NCBI RefSeq assembly: GCF_000282615.1
Contig: NZ_AKIY01000283.1
Span: 1 to 48,545 of the forward strand
Direction of reading: 5' to 3'
Source: Bradyrhizobium sp. YR681
GTDB taxonomy: Bacteria; Pseudomonadota; Alphaproteobacteria; Rhizobiales; Xanthobacteraceae
Length of the DNA: 48,545 nucleotides
The position numbers and the translations under genes are program-made. Position 1 is the stretch's first letter. Each line of letters starts with the position of its first letter. This document shows positions 22,135-30,336 of the stretch, piece after piece. The notes under the pieces were generated by a model. That model was not told the DNA's origin, did not search any database, and was given only the letters and a program-made list of their open reading frames with translations.

Positions 22135-24402
22135 CTACTTGTTTCGCCCCGTACGCTTCTTTGCCTTCGCCGCACGCTTGCGCCCCGGCGCTGCTGCGCG
22201 CGCGGGTCCGCGTCCTGCGCGGCCGCCGGTGTCGGCGGTCAGTTGGGGACGCAATCTGGCCAGCTTGGCGCGATCAGGCATCAGGTCCGCAAAGCCGTCG
22301 AGCACGCTTGGTGCGGGCGCACCGTCGCCGGCGGCGGCGAGCGCAGCGGGCGACGCGGTCTCGCTGAGCGCCTGCAAGCGGCGGCAGGCTTCGCCGAGGT
22401 GATAGGCCTCGCCGCCGAGCGCCACCCATGTGCCGACCTCGGGATGCAGCACGAGATTGGCCGAATGATTGTCGGCATTGCTGGTCGGATAGTCGACGAA
22501 CAATTCGATGCCCGACTGCACGCCCACCATCACGCCCTGCGCCGACCACGACACCGCGACGTCGACGCGATACCGGCCCGGCCGCTCGAAGGCGAAGCCC
22601 GCCGTGCTCCAGAACACTTTCGCCGAGGCCGTGACGCTCTGGCCTGGCGCGAGCTCAGCCACCTTCGCGTGCTCGCACAGGATCACGAAGGGCCTGACCG
22701 GTCGCTCGCGCCCTTCCGCATCGGTGACGGTGATCGATGCGAACAGGGCCTCGGTGCTGACGTCGTTCGGCGCACGCAGCGACACGCCGCTGGTGTTCGT
22801 CATCGTCCAGGTCAGATCCAGCGGCTGGCCGAGCGCGACGCGGTCGGTCGTGGCCGTCACCGACAGCGCCAGCTCGGACGGATCGAAATCGTGCCGGTCG
22901 GCAGCTTGCGGCGCGCCGGTCGGGAACCAGCTGGCGAACGGCCATCCACCCGGACGAATGACGGGATCCGGCATGTGGTTGAGATGATGACGGACGTTGG
23001 TGTTGTGCGCGAGCTGGATCTGGTCCGGGAACACGCCGGGTGCGCCGGTGGCGGGACCGCCGAGCACGTCCGCGACGCTCGGCGTCGTGGTCATGATCGA
23101 GTTGTCGGCCGCCGTCTCCTGCTCCTGATGGATCTGGTTCAGCGTGTGCGTCAGCTCGTGGGTCGCGCTGCGCAGGAACGCACGCGGCACGTCGCGCTGC
23201 TTCTTGTTGGCGGCGAGGCCGAAGTTCGAGGAGTCCGAGACGGGATAGCCGTCATCGGAGAAACTGGCGCAGCCCTCGCGGGGCACGCCGATCTGGTCGT
23301 ACATGATGCCGCGCGAGCAGCCGAGTTTTGCAGGCACCACGATCATGTGCACGCGCCATTCGGTGTCCAGATTGGTCGCGGGATTGCGCACATTGGTCAT
23401 CAGCGCGTGCAGATCCGCCGAGCTCCAGCAATTGGTCGCCACCACGCCTGCGGGCACCGGGATGTTGAGCTGGTCCTGCACCACCGAGAGCTGCCAGCCG
23501 GTCTTGGCAAAGACCGTGTCGAAGAACTCGGTGCCGCCGGAACCATCGGGCACCGGCGCGGGCCGCACGGCTCCGACCAGCGTATCGATCTCCAGCGTCG
23601 CACGACGGAAGAACTTCGACACCCAGGCCAGCGTGACGCTGCCCTTGTCCACGCCGCCTTCGAACAGCCGGCCTTCGTAGAACGGCCCGCCGGTCAAGGA
23701 GAACGGAAACGGCGCGGCCACCTTCGAAAGCTTCATTGTCACGGTGCGCGACGGCGTAGCCGGGAACGTGCCCTTGAACTGGCCGGCCGGCGGCTGCGTG
23801 TAATTGAACTGCTCGGCGGTGATCGTCAGCTCGCACTTCCTTGGGAACGGCACCGCAACCGGCGCGGACACGCTGGTCACCCTGAGATAGGAGTGATAGC
23901 GCGCGCGGGGAAAGATGGGGATCACCGGCCTGCGGATCGGGAACGGAATGGCCGGCTCATCGACCGCGCTGAGCGAACCGGCAAGGCTCGTCAGGCCTGC
24001 GTCCTCGGCTGCTTCATCTTCGTCCTTGTTCCCCACCGGCGGCAACGGATGGGGGATCGGACCGATCACCGGCCGCTTCGAGTAGAGATCGCCGCTGACG
24101 ATCAGATGGTCCGCGCCGCCGTCGGGCGCCGAGCGATCGACGCGCAGCGTGCCTTCGAACGACACCAGACTCGCCGTCGGCCTGAAGTTGATCTGGTAGC
24201 AGCCTTCGCGGAAGTCGAGCTTGCACAGCTTGAACGGGGGAAAGGGCTGCAGATCGGTTGCGCCCGGCTGGTCGCCGGTCTCGTCGTCGCCGATGCTGAT
24301 CTGGCGCGACAGCGGCACGAGCGGCTTCATCGCCGACTCGACCGATGCGCCGGTCATCTTCGCAAGGCTGCCACTGGTTTCATGCTCTGAGCAATTGCAC
24401 AT
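22135..24402 (-). CDS. Large metzincin-like zinc metalloprotease (755 aa)
   Basis: A 755-residue protein with the extended zinc site H-E-L-T-H-T-L-N-Q-I-H (His415, Glu416, His419, His425). The first two and third His spacing is that of metzincins, HExxHxxxxxH, with Asn422 where most have Gly. A Met-turn candidate, N-S-I-M-T-T (Met437), follows 12 residues after the third His, as the clan requires. Around it, residues 50-270 are beta-rich with proline-rich linkers, and residues about 505-640 look like Ig/CARDB-type beta sandwiches (V-A-L-G-Q-P-L-D-L-T-W-T-M-T-N-T-S-G). A basic Lys/Arg/Ala tail ends the protein. There is no signal peptide; the N-terminus is M-C-N-C-S-E-H. The peptidase family is not recognised. 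A long open frame on the opposite strand has a His/Arg-rich shadow composition and is discounted. Confidence 0.82.
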   Translation of the reverse strand: MCNCSEHETSGSLAKMTGASVESAMKPLVPLSRQISIGDDETGDQPGATDLQPFPPFKLCKLDFREGCYQINFRPTASLVSFEGTLRVDRSAPDGGADHLIVSGDLYSKRPVIGPIPHPLPPVGNKDEDEAAEDAGLTSLAGSLSAVDEPAIPFPIRRPVIPIFPRARYHSYLRVTSVSAPVAVPFPRKCELTITAEQFNYTQPPAGQFKGTFPATPSRTVTMKLSKVAAPFPFSLTGGPFYEGRLFEGGVDKGSVTLAWVSKFFRRATLEIDTLVGAVRPAPVPDGSGGTEFFDTVFAKTGWQLSVVQDQLNIPVPAGVVATNCWSSADLHALMTNVRNPATNLDTEWRVHMIVVPAKLGCSRGIMYDQIGVPREGCASFSDDGYPVSDSSNFGLAANKKQRDVPRAFLRSATHELTHTLNQIHQEQETAADNSIMTTTPSVADVLGGPATGAPGVFPDQIQLAHNTNVRHHLNHMPDPVIRPGGWPFASWFPTGAPQAADRHDFDPSELALSVTATTDRVALGQPLDLTWTMTNTSGVSLRAPNDVSTEALFASITVTDAEGRERPVRPFVILCEHAKVAELAPGQSVTASAKVFWSTAGFAFERPGRYRVDVAVSWSAQGVMVGVQSGIELFVDYPTSNADNHSANLVLHPEVGTWVALGGEAYHLGEACRRLQALSETASPAALAAAGDGAPAPSVLDGFADLMPDRAKLARLRPQLTADTGGRAGRGPARAAAPGRKRAAKAKKRTGRNK

Positions 24403-24497
24403 GTCGTCTTCTCCTCGTTGAAAACGCAGGCGATCGACGTGAGTGCGCGTTCGCGGGTAAACCCGCGTTATCTGAACCAGCTGGGGCGTGCGAAATC

Positions 24498-24794
24498 CTA
24501 CGCGCGCCGATAAGTCACAAGACAGTCGTCTGAATCGGTGAACTCAAATCGATCGGGCTGCAATGAGATGCGATAGGTCACTAGTTCATCAGTCGCCGTC
24601 CCGACGACGAGTGTGTTGGAATCCTCGAGACGGTAGATTCCCGCATCCCACCACACCATGCCCTGCCCTTCGCCGCGCATGCCGCGGTAGGTGCCGGCCT
24701 GGAATGTGAGAGTGGCGGGATATTTGTCCGCACACGCAGCCGCCGTGGTTTTCGTCCACGTGCCGACCATGCTCTGTTCGTGTTTGTCAGCCAT
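24498..24794 (-). CDS. Small beta-rich hypothetical protein preceding the metalloprotease
   Basis: A 98-residue protein with alternating strand-like segments: V-G-T-W-T-K, A-T-L-T-F, G-I-Y-R-L-E, L-V-V-G-T-A-T-D, V-T-Y-R-I-S-L and F-E-F-T-D. It has two cysteines, Cys21 and Cys91, near its ends. The G-T-W start and the strand spacing suggest a small lipocalin-like or META-like barrel, but I cannot assign a family. GGAGACACG precedes the ATG. It lies 95 bp upstream of the metalloprotease gene on the same strand and may be cotranscribed; a barrel-type protease inhibitor is a possible but untested reading. No signal peptide. Confidence 0.7.
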   Translation of the reverse strand: MADKHEQSMVGTWTKTTAAACADKYPATLTFQAGTYRGMRGEGQGMVWWDAGIYRLEDSNTLVVGTATDELVTYRISLQPDRFEFTDSDDCLVTYRRA

Positions 24795-25031
24795 CGTGTC
24801 TCCATAGCTCTCATCGCCCGGCGCGATCGGCCGGTCGAAGGCTATCTCAACATGTCGTTCTGGCGTGTGCAGCTCATTTCAAGCTGATGTGGTGGCATTC
24901 TGCCATGCACAATCACAGCAGGTACTCTATCGCAGTATTTATGCAAGCGTGCGTGTGAGATGCTTCACACCGTTGGTGCGGCGATTGGGCACGGGCACAA
25001 AAGGACGGGTGCCTTCCGATGTCGAGGCCTT
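24795..25031. other. Intergenic region, no gene seen
   Basis: This 237-bp stretch separates the small beta-rich gene from the broken AraC gene. It is less GC-rich than its neighbours and contains no convincing frame, RNA or strong terminator. It presumably holds the promoter of the gene at 24498. Confidence 0.5.
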
Positions 25032-25969
25032 TCAGTCCGCATCCTTGCTGTCATCCTGACGTCGCGCGGTCCGGTAGCGGCCGGGCGAGAGGCCATGATG
25101 TCGGTGAAAGAGTTTTGAAAACGCTGCCGCCGTCTCGTAGCCGACCCGGCTCGCGATCCGTGCGATGGGCTCGTCGCTGGTCTCGAGCAAAAACGCCGCT
25201 TCCGCCATGCGGCGCTCGATCACATAACGATGCATGGACTGGCCGACGAGCTTGGTGAAGCGCGCCGAAAAGACCGAGCGGCCGAGCCCCACGCGGTGAC
25301 CGAGGTCGCGCTCAGGGTCCACGGCCGTTCCGGGTTTTCGTGGATCAGCTTCAGCGCCGGTCCGATATGCGGGTCCGATATCGCCCCGAGCCAGCCGCCT
25401 TGTCCGGGAGAGAGAGACGCGATCCAGCTTCGCAGCACCTCGACGAACAGCACTTCCGTCAGTCGCGAGAGCGCGACGCGCTGGCCGGGACGCTCGAGCG
25501 CGGACTCGCTCACCATGCGGCGCAGGATCGCTTCGAGCCAGCCGCCGTCCGCATTCGGCTTCAGAAGAAGCACGGGCGGCAGCAGCTCGAGCACGCTGCC
25601 CAACAGCGGCCGTGAGACGGTGAAATTGCCGCAGATCATGGTCGCGTGCGGCCTCGCACGATTGCCGTGACGAATGACGCCCAGACGCGGCGACGATCGG
25701 TCGATATCGATGATCCGCAAAGGCTTGGCCCGGCGATCCGAATAAAACACATGGGGCTCGCCGCGTGTGATCACGACAAGATCGCCCTCGGACATCTCGA
25801 GCTCTTGCCCCTGTTCGAGCGCAAGCGTCGCCGAGCCCCGGCTGAGATAGTGGAACAGCGCATAGGGGCGCGCCGGCAGCGCGAGATTCCAGGGGTGGCC
25901 GAGCTCGAAGTGGAAGAGCAGCGTCCCGCCGAGACGAACGCGATCGAGCACTTGGGCGAGGATGTCCAT
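25032..25969 (-). pseudogene. AraC-family regulator disrupted by a frameshift in the DNA-binding domain
   Basis: From the ATG at 25969 one frame encodes an AraC-type cupin sensor domain (F-H-F-E-L-G-H-P-W, A-L-F-H-Y-L-S-R-G, then L-K-L-I-H-E-N-P-E-R-P-W-T-L). After W-T-L-S the natural continuation, D-L-G-H-R-V-G-L-G-R-S-V-F-S-A-R-F, is in another frame and runs to 25032 with the second helix (I-A-R-I-A-S-R-V-G-Y-E-T-A-A-A-F-S-K-L-F). The break is at about 25302-25312 and fits loss of one base. As read, the first frame continues in nonsense to 25220, so no complete DNA-binding protein is made unless a GTG at 25322 restarts it. A sequencing error is the alternative. Confidence 0.85.
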
Positions 25970-25989
25970 TCCGCCCAAGCTAATCCTGT

Positions 25990-26033
25990 GGACGATTGGA
26001 CACAACATCCGGACGATTGATCCCTATCGTCCG
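25990..26033. promoter_or_regulatory. Triple GGACGAT operator between AraC and the hydrolase
   Basis: GGACGATTG occurs at 25990-25998 and 26011-26019, a direct repeat of exactly 21 bp, the two-turn spacing of AraC half-sites. An inverted copy, ATCGTCCG (26026-26033), makes a perfect 8-bp inverted repeat with CGGACGAT (26010-26017). All lie between the broken AraC gene and the secreted hydrolase. Confidence 0.68.
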
Positions 26034-26182
26034 AAAAGCCCGCGGACTAGGTCATGTCGCGGCGGGCCGACGTCACGTGCGGCAACCATTTCGCCGACGG
26101 CGGATGGAAGAACCGCGACCTGGAAACGCCTGTCCATTCCCCCCGGACCTCATTTCGTCCGACGTGCCAACAGGAACAATCA

Positions 26183-26953
26183 ATGCGAAATATCCTCTTT
26201 TCAGCCGCCACCGTGCTGCTGGCCGGATCGACACTGGTCGGCTCCGCCCATGCCGCCGAGCCACCCAAGGGCGCAGCCCACAACATTGTGCTCGTGCACG
26301 GCGCTTTCGTGGACCAGACGAGCTGGCAGCCCGTTGCCGATATTCTCACGAAGAAAGGCTACCGCGTCACGCTGGTGGAAAACCCGCTCACCTCGCTCGC
26401 CGCCGACGTCGATGCCACCAGGCAGGCGCTCGCGAAGCAGGACGGCAAAACGGTGCTCGTCGGCCATTCATGGGGCGGCGTGGTGATCACGCAGGCCGGC
26501 AACGATCCCAAGGTTTCGGCGCTGGTCTATGTCTCCGCCTTTGCGCCCGAGGTCGGTGAATCCCTGGCGTCGCTCGCCAAGGCCGGCCCGCCGACCGAAG
26601 GCGGCAGTGCGATCCATCCCGACGCCAAGGGCAATCTGTACATCGACCCCAAGGTGTTTCCGTCGGCTGTCGCGGCTGACCTTCCGCCGGAGATTGCCAC
26701 CCATCTCGCCAACGCGCAGCTTCCGCTGAACCACGTTGCGTTCGAGGCGCCCGTTGACATCGCCGCCTGGCACGACAAGCCGAATTTCTATGTCATCAGC
26801 ACCAAGGACAAGGTGCTCGCCCCCGAGGCCCAGAAGTCGTTCGCGGCCAGGATCAAGGCCCAGACGACGGAAGTCGCCGGCAGCCATGCCTCGCTCGTTG
26901 TCCATGCGAAGGAAGTCGCCGAGGTGATCGAGAAGGCTGCGCTCGCGAAGTGA
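26183..26953 (+). CDS. Secreted alpha/beta-hydrolase
   Basis: A 256-residue hydrolase with a clear signal peptide (I-L-F-S-A-A-T-V-L-L-A-G-S-T-L-V-G-S-A-H-A-A). The mature domain has L-V-H-G-A-F-V-D (oxyanion region), the nucleophile elbow V-G-H-S-W-G-G, an acidic I-S-T-K-D-K strand and the catalytic His in A-G-S-H-A-S-L. It resembles the RutD/pyrethroid-esterase-like branch common in rhizobia. AGGA precedes the ATG at 26183. It diverges from the frameshifted AraC gene, so its regulation may have been altered by that break. A hairpin follows the stop. Confidence 0.9.
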   Translation: MRNILFSAATVLLAGSTLVGSAHAAEPPKGAAHNIVLVHGAFVDQTSWQPVADILTKKGYRVTLVENPLTSLAADVDATRQALAKQDGKTVLVGHSWGGVVITQAGNDPKVSALVYVSAFAPEVGESLASLAKAGPPTEGGSAIHPDAKGNLYIDPKVFPSAVAADLPPEIATHLANAQLPLNHVAFEAPVDIAAWHDKPNFYVISTKDKVLAPEAQKSFAARIKAQTTEVAGSHASLVVHAKEVAEVIEKAALAK

Positions 26954-26960
26954 CGAACCT

Positions 26961-26986
26961 GCTCCCGGCGCTTCGGTGCCGGAAGC
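26961..26986 (+). terminator. Hairpin shared with 30181-30210
   Basis: GCT-x-CCGGCGC-TTCG-GTGCCGG-x-AGC forms a stem with a TTCG loop 7 bp after the hydrolase stop. There is no T-run, so it is a weak or Rho-assisted terminator, or a mobile 3' hairpin; nearly the same sequence recurs after the gene ending at 30142. Confidence 0.55.
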
Positions 26987-27026
26987 AGCCCGCCCCGGAT
27001 CAGGCAGAACCTACGGAACTCCGAAG

Positions 27027-27563
27027 ATGCAAAAGATGCATGTCGCAGCCGCCCTCATCGCGGCAGCTCTCACGGCAGGCTCCGCAGCTGCCGCACCGGC
27101 CGCTCATCAAGATCCGCTGGATGCGCGGACCTTGAGCACGATCAAGTCCAGATTCAGCGAACTGATGGAGTTGGCCAACCGGCACGATCTCGAAGCACTA
27201 CACGGAATGTTCTGGCAATCGCCATCTGTCTTGCTGGTCGCCAAGAGCGCGGTTGCATCCGAAGGCAACTGGGCAGGATTTTGGGGTAACGACGCGGTCG
27301 ACCGGAAGCTGCACGATATCGCAACATCGGGACCGGTCGTGCTCTCACCTGATCTGTCGCGGCTCAAGGTCGTCGGACTGACAGCTGATGTCGCCGAATC
27401 CTACGCCCCCATGACCATCACGGTCTCCTATGCGGGACAGGACGGCACGCCGAAACCATTTCTGATGTTCATCGAATGGATCAAGGTCGCGGACGATTGG
27501 AAGATCGCTTCCGAGATCATCCTGCCGGTCCCGCCTGCACCGGCCGCAAAGGCTGGCAACTGA
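27027..27563 (+). CDS. Secreted NTF2/SnoaL-like protein
   Basis: A 178-residue protein with a signal peptide (M-H-V-A-A-A-L-I-A-A-A-L-T-A-G-S-A-A-A-A) and an NTF2-like domain: F-S-E-L-M-E-L-A-N-R-H-D-L-E-A-L, G-N-W-A-G-F-W-G-N, then F-L-M-F-I-E-W-I-K-V-A-D-D-W-K-I-A-S-E. A second Met at 27036 is an equally good start. It follows the secreted hydrolase by 73 bp with a hairpin between. Periplasmic NTF2-like proteins of this kind have no known function; substrate binding is typical of the fold. Confidence 0.78.
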   Translation: MQKMHVAAALIAAALTAGSAAAAPAAHQDPLDARTLSTIKSRFSELMELANRHDLEALHGMFWQSPSVLLVAKSAVASEGNWAGFWGNDAVDRKLHDIATSGPVVLSPDLSRLKVVGLTADVAESYAPMTITVSYAGQDGTPKPFLMFIEWIKVADDWKIASEIILPVPPAPAAKAGN

Positions 27564-27614
27564 ATCTGGCGCGCCCTTAGTGATGGAGGCCAGCCCCTTG
27601 CGGCCCGACGCACG

Positions 27615-28511
27615 TCAGTCGCGCGATACTGACAGCCCCGCGAGAAGTGGCGCATGCGCGGCGAGCCGGCGGGATATGAACTCGGTGAAGAGCCGCACGC
27701 GCTTGGTCTTGCGTGCCTCGCCCTGTGTGAGAAGCCAGAGCGTTCCGTACATGTGCAGGTCGGTACCCGGCACCCTCGCCAGCAGTGGGTCTGCGTCTCC
27801 GACGAAGCACGGCAGTGTGGTGATCCCGAGCCCTTGCCTGACAGCAGCGATCTGCGCTCCGGCATCCGTGACCCTGAACGGAACCTCGGCCGTGCGAACC
27901 TCACCCGCGCTGGCCCAGTCCGGAATGCCATGCAAGCTGATGACGATCCACCTGACGGGTTCGGGCGTGCCTTCACGCCACGCGGCCAGTCGATCCCTGG
28001 AGATGTAGACGCCGCCGAACACTTCCGGTCCCTTCAGGCCGTGAAGATTGGGCGGCAGGGTTTTGCGGTCGTAGACGACGCGGATCGCGACGTCGGCCTC
28101 CCGGTTGGTCAGATTTGCCAGCTCGCCGAACGACAGGATGTCCATCTCGATATCAGGATGCTGACGCGCGAAATCGGCGAAATCAGGCATGAGCAGATGT
28201 GTCGCCAGCGGCGGCGCCAGCGTCACCCGCAGACGCCCGCGTACGCTCTGGTCGCGTCCGAAGACGCGCGTCTCCAGTTGGTGCGACGACGCTTCCATCT
28301 GCTCCGCGAATTCGAGGACCTCCTCGCCCGCAGCCGTCAGGCGGTAGCCCGACGGCAGCTTTTCGAACATCTGGACCCCGAGGCGTTCTTCGAGCTGGGC
28401 GATGCGTCGCAGCACGGTCGCGTGGTTCACACCGAGGTGCTCGGCGGCAGCCCGCACCGAGCCTCCGCGCGCGACGGCAAGAAAATGGCGAACGTCATCC
28501 CAGTCGATCAT
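27615..28511 (-). CDS. LysR-family transcriptional regulator
   Basis: A 298-residue LysR protein: W-D-D-V-R-H-F-L-A-V-A-R-G-G-S-V-R-A-A-A, then V-N-H-A-T-V-L-R-R-I-A-Q-L-E-E-R-L-G-V-Q-M-F in the helix-turn-helix, and an effector domain with the usual I-S-L-H-G-I-P-D-W and V-R-Q-G-L-G-I-T-T-L-P. The M-I-D-W-D-D start and the S-G-Y-R-L-T segment are typical of the LysR group controlling oxidoreductases. It is divergent from the SDR at 28798 across 286 bp, with a 16-bp palindrome near its start. Confidence 0.9.
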   Translation of the reverse strand: MIDWDDVRHFLAVARGGSVRAAAEHLGVNHATVLRRIAQLEERLGVQMFEKLPSGYRLTAAGEEVLEFAEQMEASSHQLETRVFGRDQSVRGRLRVTLAPPLATHLLMPDFADFARQHPDIEMDILSFGELANLTNREADVAIRVVYDRKTLPPNLHGLKGPEVFGGVYISRDRLAAWREGTPEPVRWIVISLHGIPDWASAGEVRTAEVPFRVTDAGAQIAAVRQGLGITTLPCFVGDADPLLARVPGTDLHMYGTLWLLTQGEARKTKRVRLFTEFISRRLAAHAPLLAGLSVSRD

Positions 28512-28521
28512 GGTGCAATCC

Positions 28522-28537
28522 CGCACCGCGCGGTGCG
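28522..28537. promoter_or_regulatory. 16-bp perfect palindrome upstream of lysR
   Basis: CGCACCGCGCGGTGCG is perfectly palindromic and starts 10 bp before the LysR ATG. The position suits an autoregulatory site, but GC-only palindromes also form transcript hairpins. Confidence 0.45.
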
Positions 28538-28797
28538 CCTTCCAAAGCCCGTACCCAACCCATCGAACAGCGTCTCGTATGTGGGTAGCGCGGGCCGATT
28601 ATTGTAGTCCATGCCGAAAAACGCCCGACTCTGAACGGCGGACACCGATCGCCGCGGCTCGCACCAGTCGTCCAGCCGGATCGATTTCGCACCACCGATG
28701 TGCGTGATTCCGCACTCAACGCCTGTCTCCAGCGGACCTATGTCGAGCCTCTCGGGGGCATCCCCGAACGACCAAAGACGGAGTCTGAAAGGAAGTC

Positions 28798-29532
28798 ATG
28801 GGAAAGCTTGAAGGTAAGATTGCAGTCATCACGGGTGGATCGAGCGGCATGGCGCTGGCGAGCGCCAAGCGGTTCGTCGAGGAAGGCGCCTATGTCTTCA
28901 TCACGGGCCGGAGGCAGGAGGCGCTCGACGAGGCCGTCAAACTGATCGGCCGGAACGTGACCGGCGTGCGCGGCGATGCGGCCAATCTCGACGACCTCGA
29001 CCGCCTGTTCGGCACGGTCAAGCGGGAAAAAGGCAGCATCGACGTCCTGTACGCGAGCGCCGGCACGGGCGAGGCCGTCCCGCTGGGCGAGATCACCGAG
29101 CAGCATTTCGATGCGACCTTCGGCCTGAACACGCGCGGCACGCTGTTCACGGTGCAGAAGGCGCTGCCGCTGTTTCGCGATGGCGGATCGATCTTCATGA
29201 CCGGGTCGGTTGCGTCGATCAAAGGTTTTCCTGGTTACAGCGTGTATGCGGCGAGCAAGGCGGCGCTGCACGCATTCGCACGCGGGTGGCTCAACGAACT
29301 CAAGGGCAGGAATATCCGGGTGAACGTGCTGCACCCAGGGCCGATCGCCACACCGATGCAGGACCAGGTTCTCACCGAGGAAGCGAAGCGGATGTTCGAA
29401 TCCCTGATCCCCAGGGGAACGATGGGTCGTCCCGAGGAAATTGCGGCAGCCGCGCTGTTTCTGGCTTCGGACGATTCCAGCTTCGTGAACGGGGTGGAGC
29501 TGTCGGTCGACGGCGGCTTCTCGGCCATCTGA
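28798..29532 (+). CDS. SDR-family oxidoreductase with altered cofactor loop
   Basis: A 244-residue SDR. The catalytic S...Y-x-x-x-K is present (M-T-G-S-V-A-S, then Y-S-V-Y-A-A-S-K). The cofactor loop reads T-G-G-S-S-G-M-A, with Ala where the third glycine of TGxxxGxG is normally found, and N-A-G is replaced by S-A-G (Y-A-S-A-G-T-G). F-V-N-G-V-E-L-S-V-D-G-G ends the fold. The remaining pattern matches glucose/ribitol dehydrogenase-like SDRs. It is followed after 13 bp by the F420-reductase-like gene, and LysR diverges upstream. Confidence 0.9.
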   Translation: MGKLEGKIAVITGGSSGMALASAKRFVEEGAYVFITGRRQEALDEAVKLIGRNVTGVRGDAANLDDLDRLFGTVKREKGSIDVLYASAGTGEAVPLGEITEQHFDATFGLNTRGTLFTVQKALPLFRDGGSIFMTGSVASIKGFPGYSVYAASKAALHAFARGWLNELKGRNIRVNVLHPGPIATPMQDQVLTEEAKRMFESLIPRGTMGRPEEIAAAALFLASDDSSFVNGVELSVDGGFSAI

Positions 29533-29545
29533 AAACAGGAGAAAC

Positions 29546-30142
29546 ATGATGAGCTACGCAATCATAGGATTCGGCAAGATAGGCCAGGCCCTCGCCCACG
29601 CCTTCGCCCGCAACAACATCGAGGTCACAGTCGCGAGCCGCCGGCCGCCCGAGGCGTTGGTGCCGCAGGCGCGCGCGATCGGCCCCACGGTCGTCGCCAA
29701 ATCGCTGCGGGACGCCATCGAGGCCGATACGATCATCCTGGCGGTCCCCTTCGCCGAGCATCGCGAAGTCGCGAAGGCCCTGCCGAGCTGGGCAGGCAAG
29801 ACGATCATCGACGCGACCAATGGGTTTGGTGAAGAGCTGGACGGCCTTCTGTCCTCCGCCGTCGTCGCGAAGGCGTTCACCGGCGCCAGGCTCGTGAAAG
29901 GCTTCAATCATCTGGGTGCGACCAAACTGGCGGCCGATCCGGTCGTCGAGGGCGGCCACCGGGTTGTCTTCCTGTCGAGTGACGACGAGGACGCGATCGC
30001 CCCGGTGGCGGCCCTGGCCAAGCAACTCGGCTTCGCACCCGTCAAGCTGGGCAAGCTCAACGAGGGCGGCGCGCTGGTGCACGCACGCGGGCGCGTCTGG
30101 GGGCAGCTGATCTTCCAGGATTTGTTCAGGAAGGAGCAGTAG
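29546..30142 (+). CDS. NADPH-dependent F420-reductase-like (NpdG-fold) protein
   Basis: A 198-residue Rossmann protein: A-I-I-G-F-G-K-I-G-Q-A-L-A, V-A-S-R-R-P (an arginine pair after beta2, favouring NADP), I-I-D-A-T-N-G-F-G and V-K-G-F-N-H-L-G-A. This is the NpdG/6-phosphogluconate-dehydrogenase-like family. F420 is not expected in this lineage, so it probably reduces another oxidised cofactor or substrate. AGGAGAAAC lies before ATG-ATG; either Met is possible. Thirteen bases after the SDR stop, so cotranscribed. Confidence 0.85.
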   Translation: MMSYAIIGFGKIGQALAHAFARNNIEVTVASRRPPEALVPQARAIGPTVVAKSLRDAIEADTIILAVPFAEHREVAKALPSWAGKTIIDATNGFGEELDGLLSSAVVAKAFTGARLVKGFNHLGATKLAADPVVEGGHRVVFLSSDDEDAIAPVAALAKQLGFAPVKLGKLNEGGALVHARGRVWGQLIFQDLFRKEQ

Positions 30143-30180
30143 TCGAACTGCGACCGTGTGATCTGGTCTGAGCGAAATCC

Positions 30181-30210
30181 CTGCCCCCGGCGCTTCGGTG
30201 CCGGGAGCAG
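30181..30210 (+). terminator. Hairpin shared with 26961-26986
   Basis: CTGC-x-CCCGGCGC-TTCG-GTGCCGGG-x-GCAG is a long stem with a TTCG loop, 38 bp after the stop of the F420-reductase-like gene. It is almost identical to the hairpin after the gene ending at 26953. No T-run follows. Confidence 0.55.
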
Positions 30211-30336
30211 CCTACCGCGTAGACGGAGGCATCGAGATCGCGCAAATCCACGTCAGCCATTGTTCGCCATAACGAACAACGTATTCGGGATTGTCCAGCT
30301 TATCGACACAACGAGTGCGATGCATAACGCGTTCGC

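Noticed and set aside
22012..24390. A 792-codon open frame opposite the metalloprotease gene
   Set aside because: His/Arg/Ala-rich composition typical of an antisense shadow in GC-rich DNA; the minus strand carries the zinc site and a natural composition.
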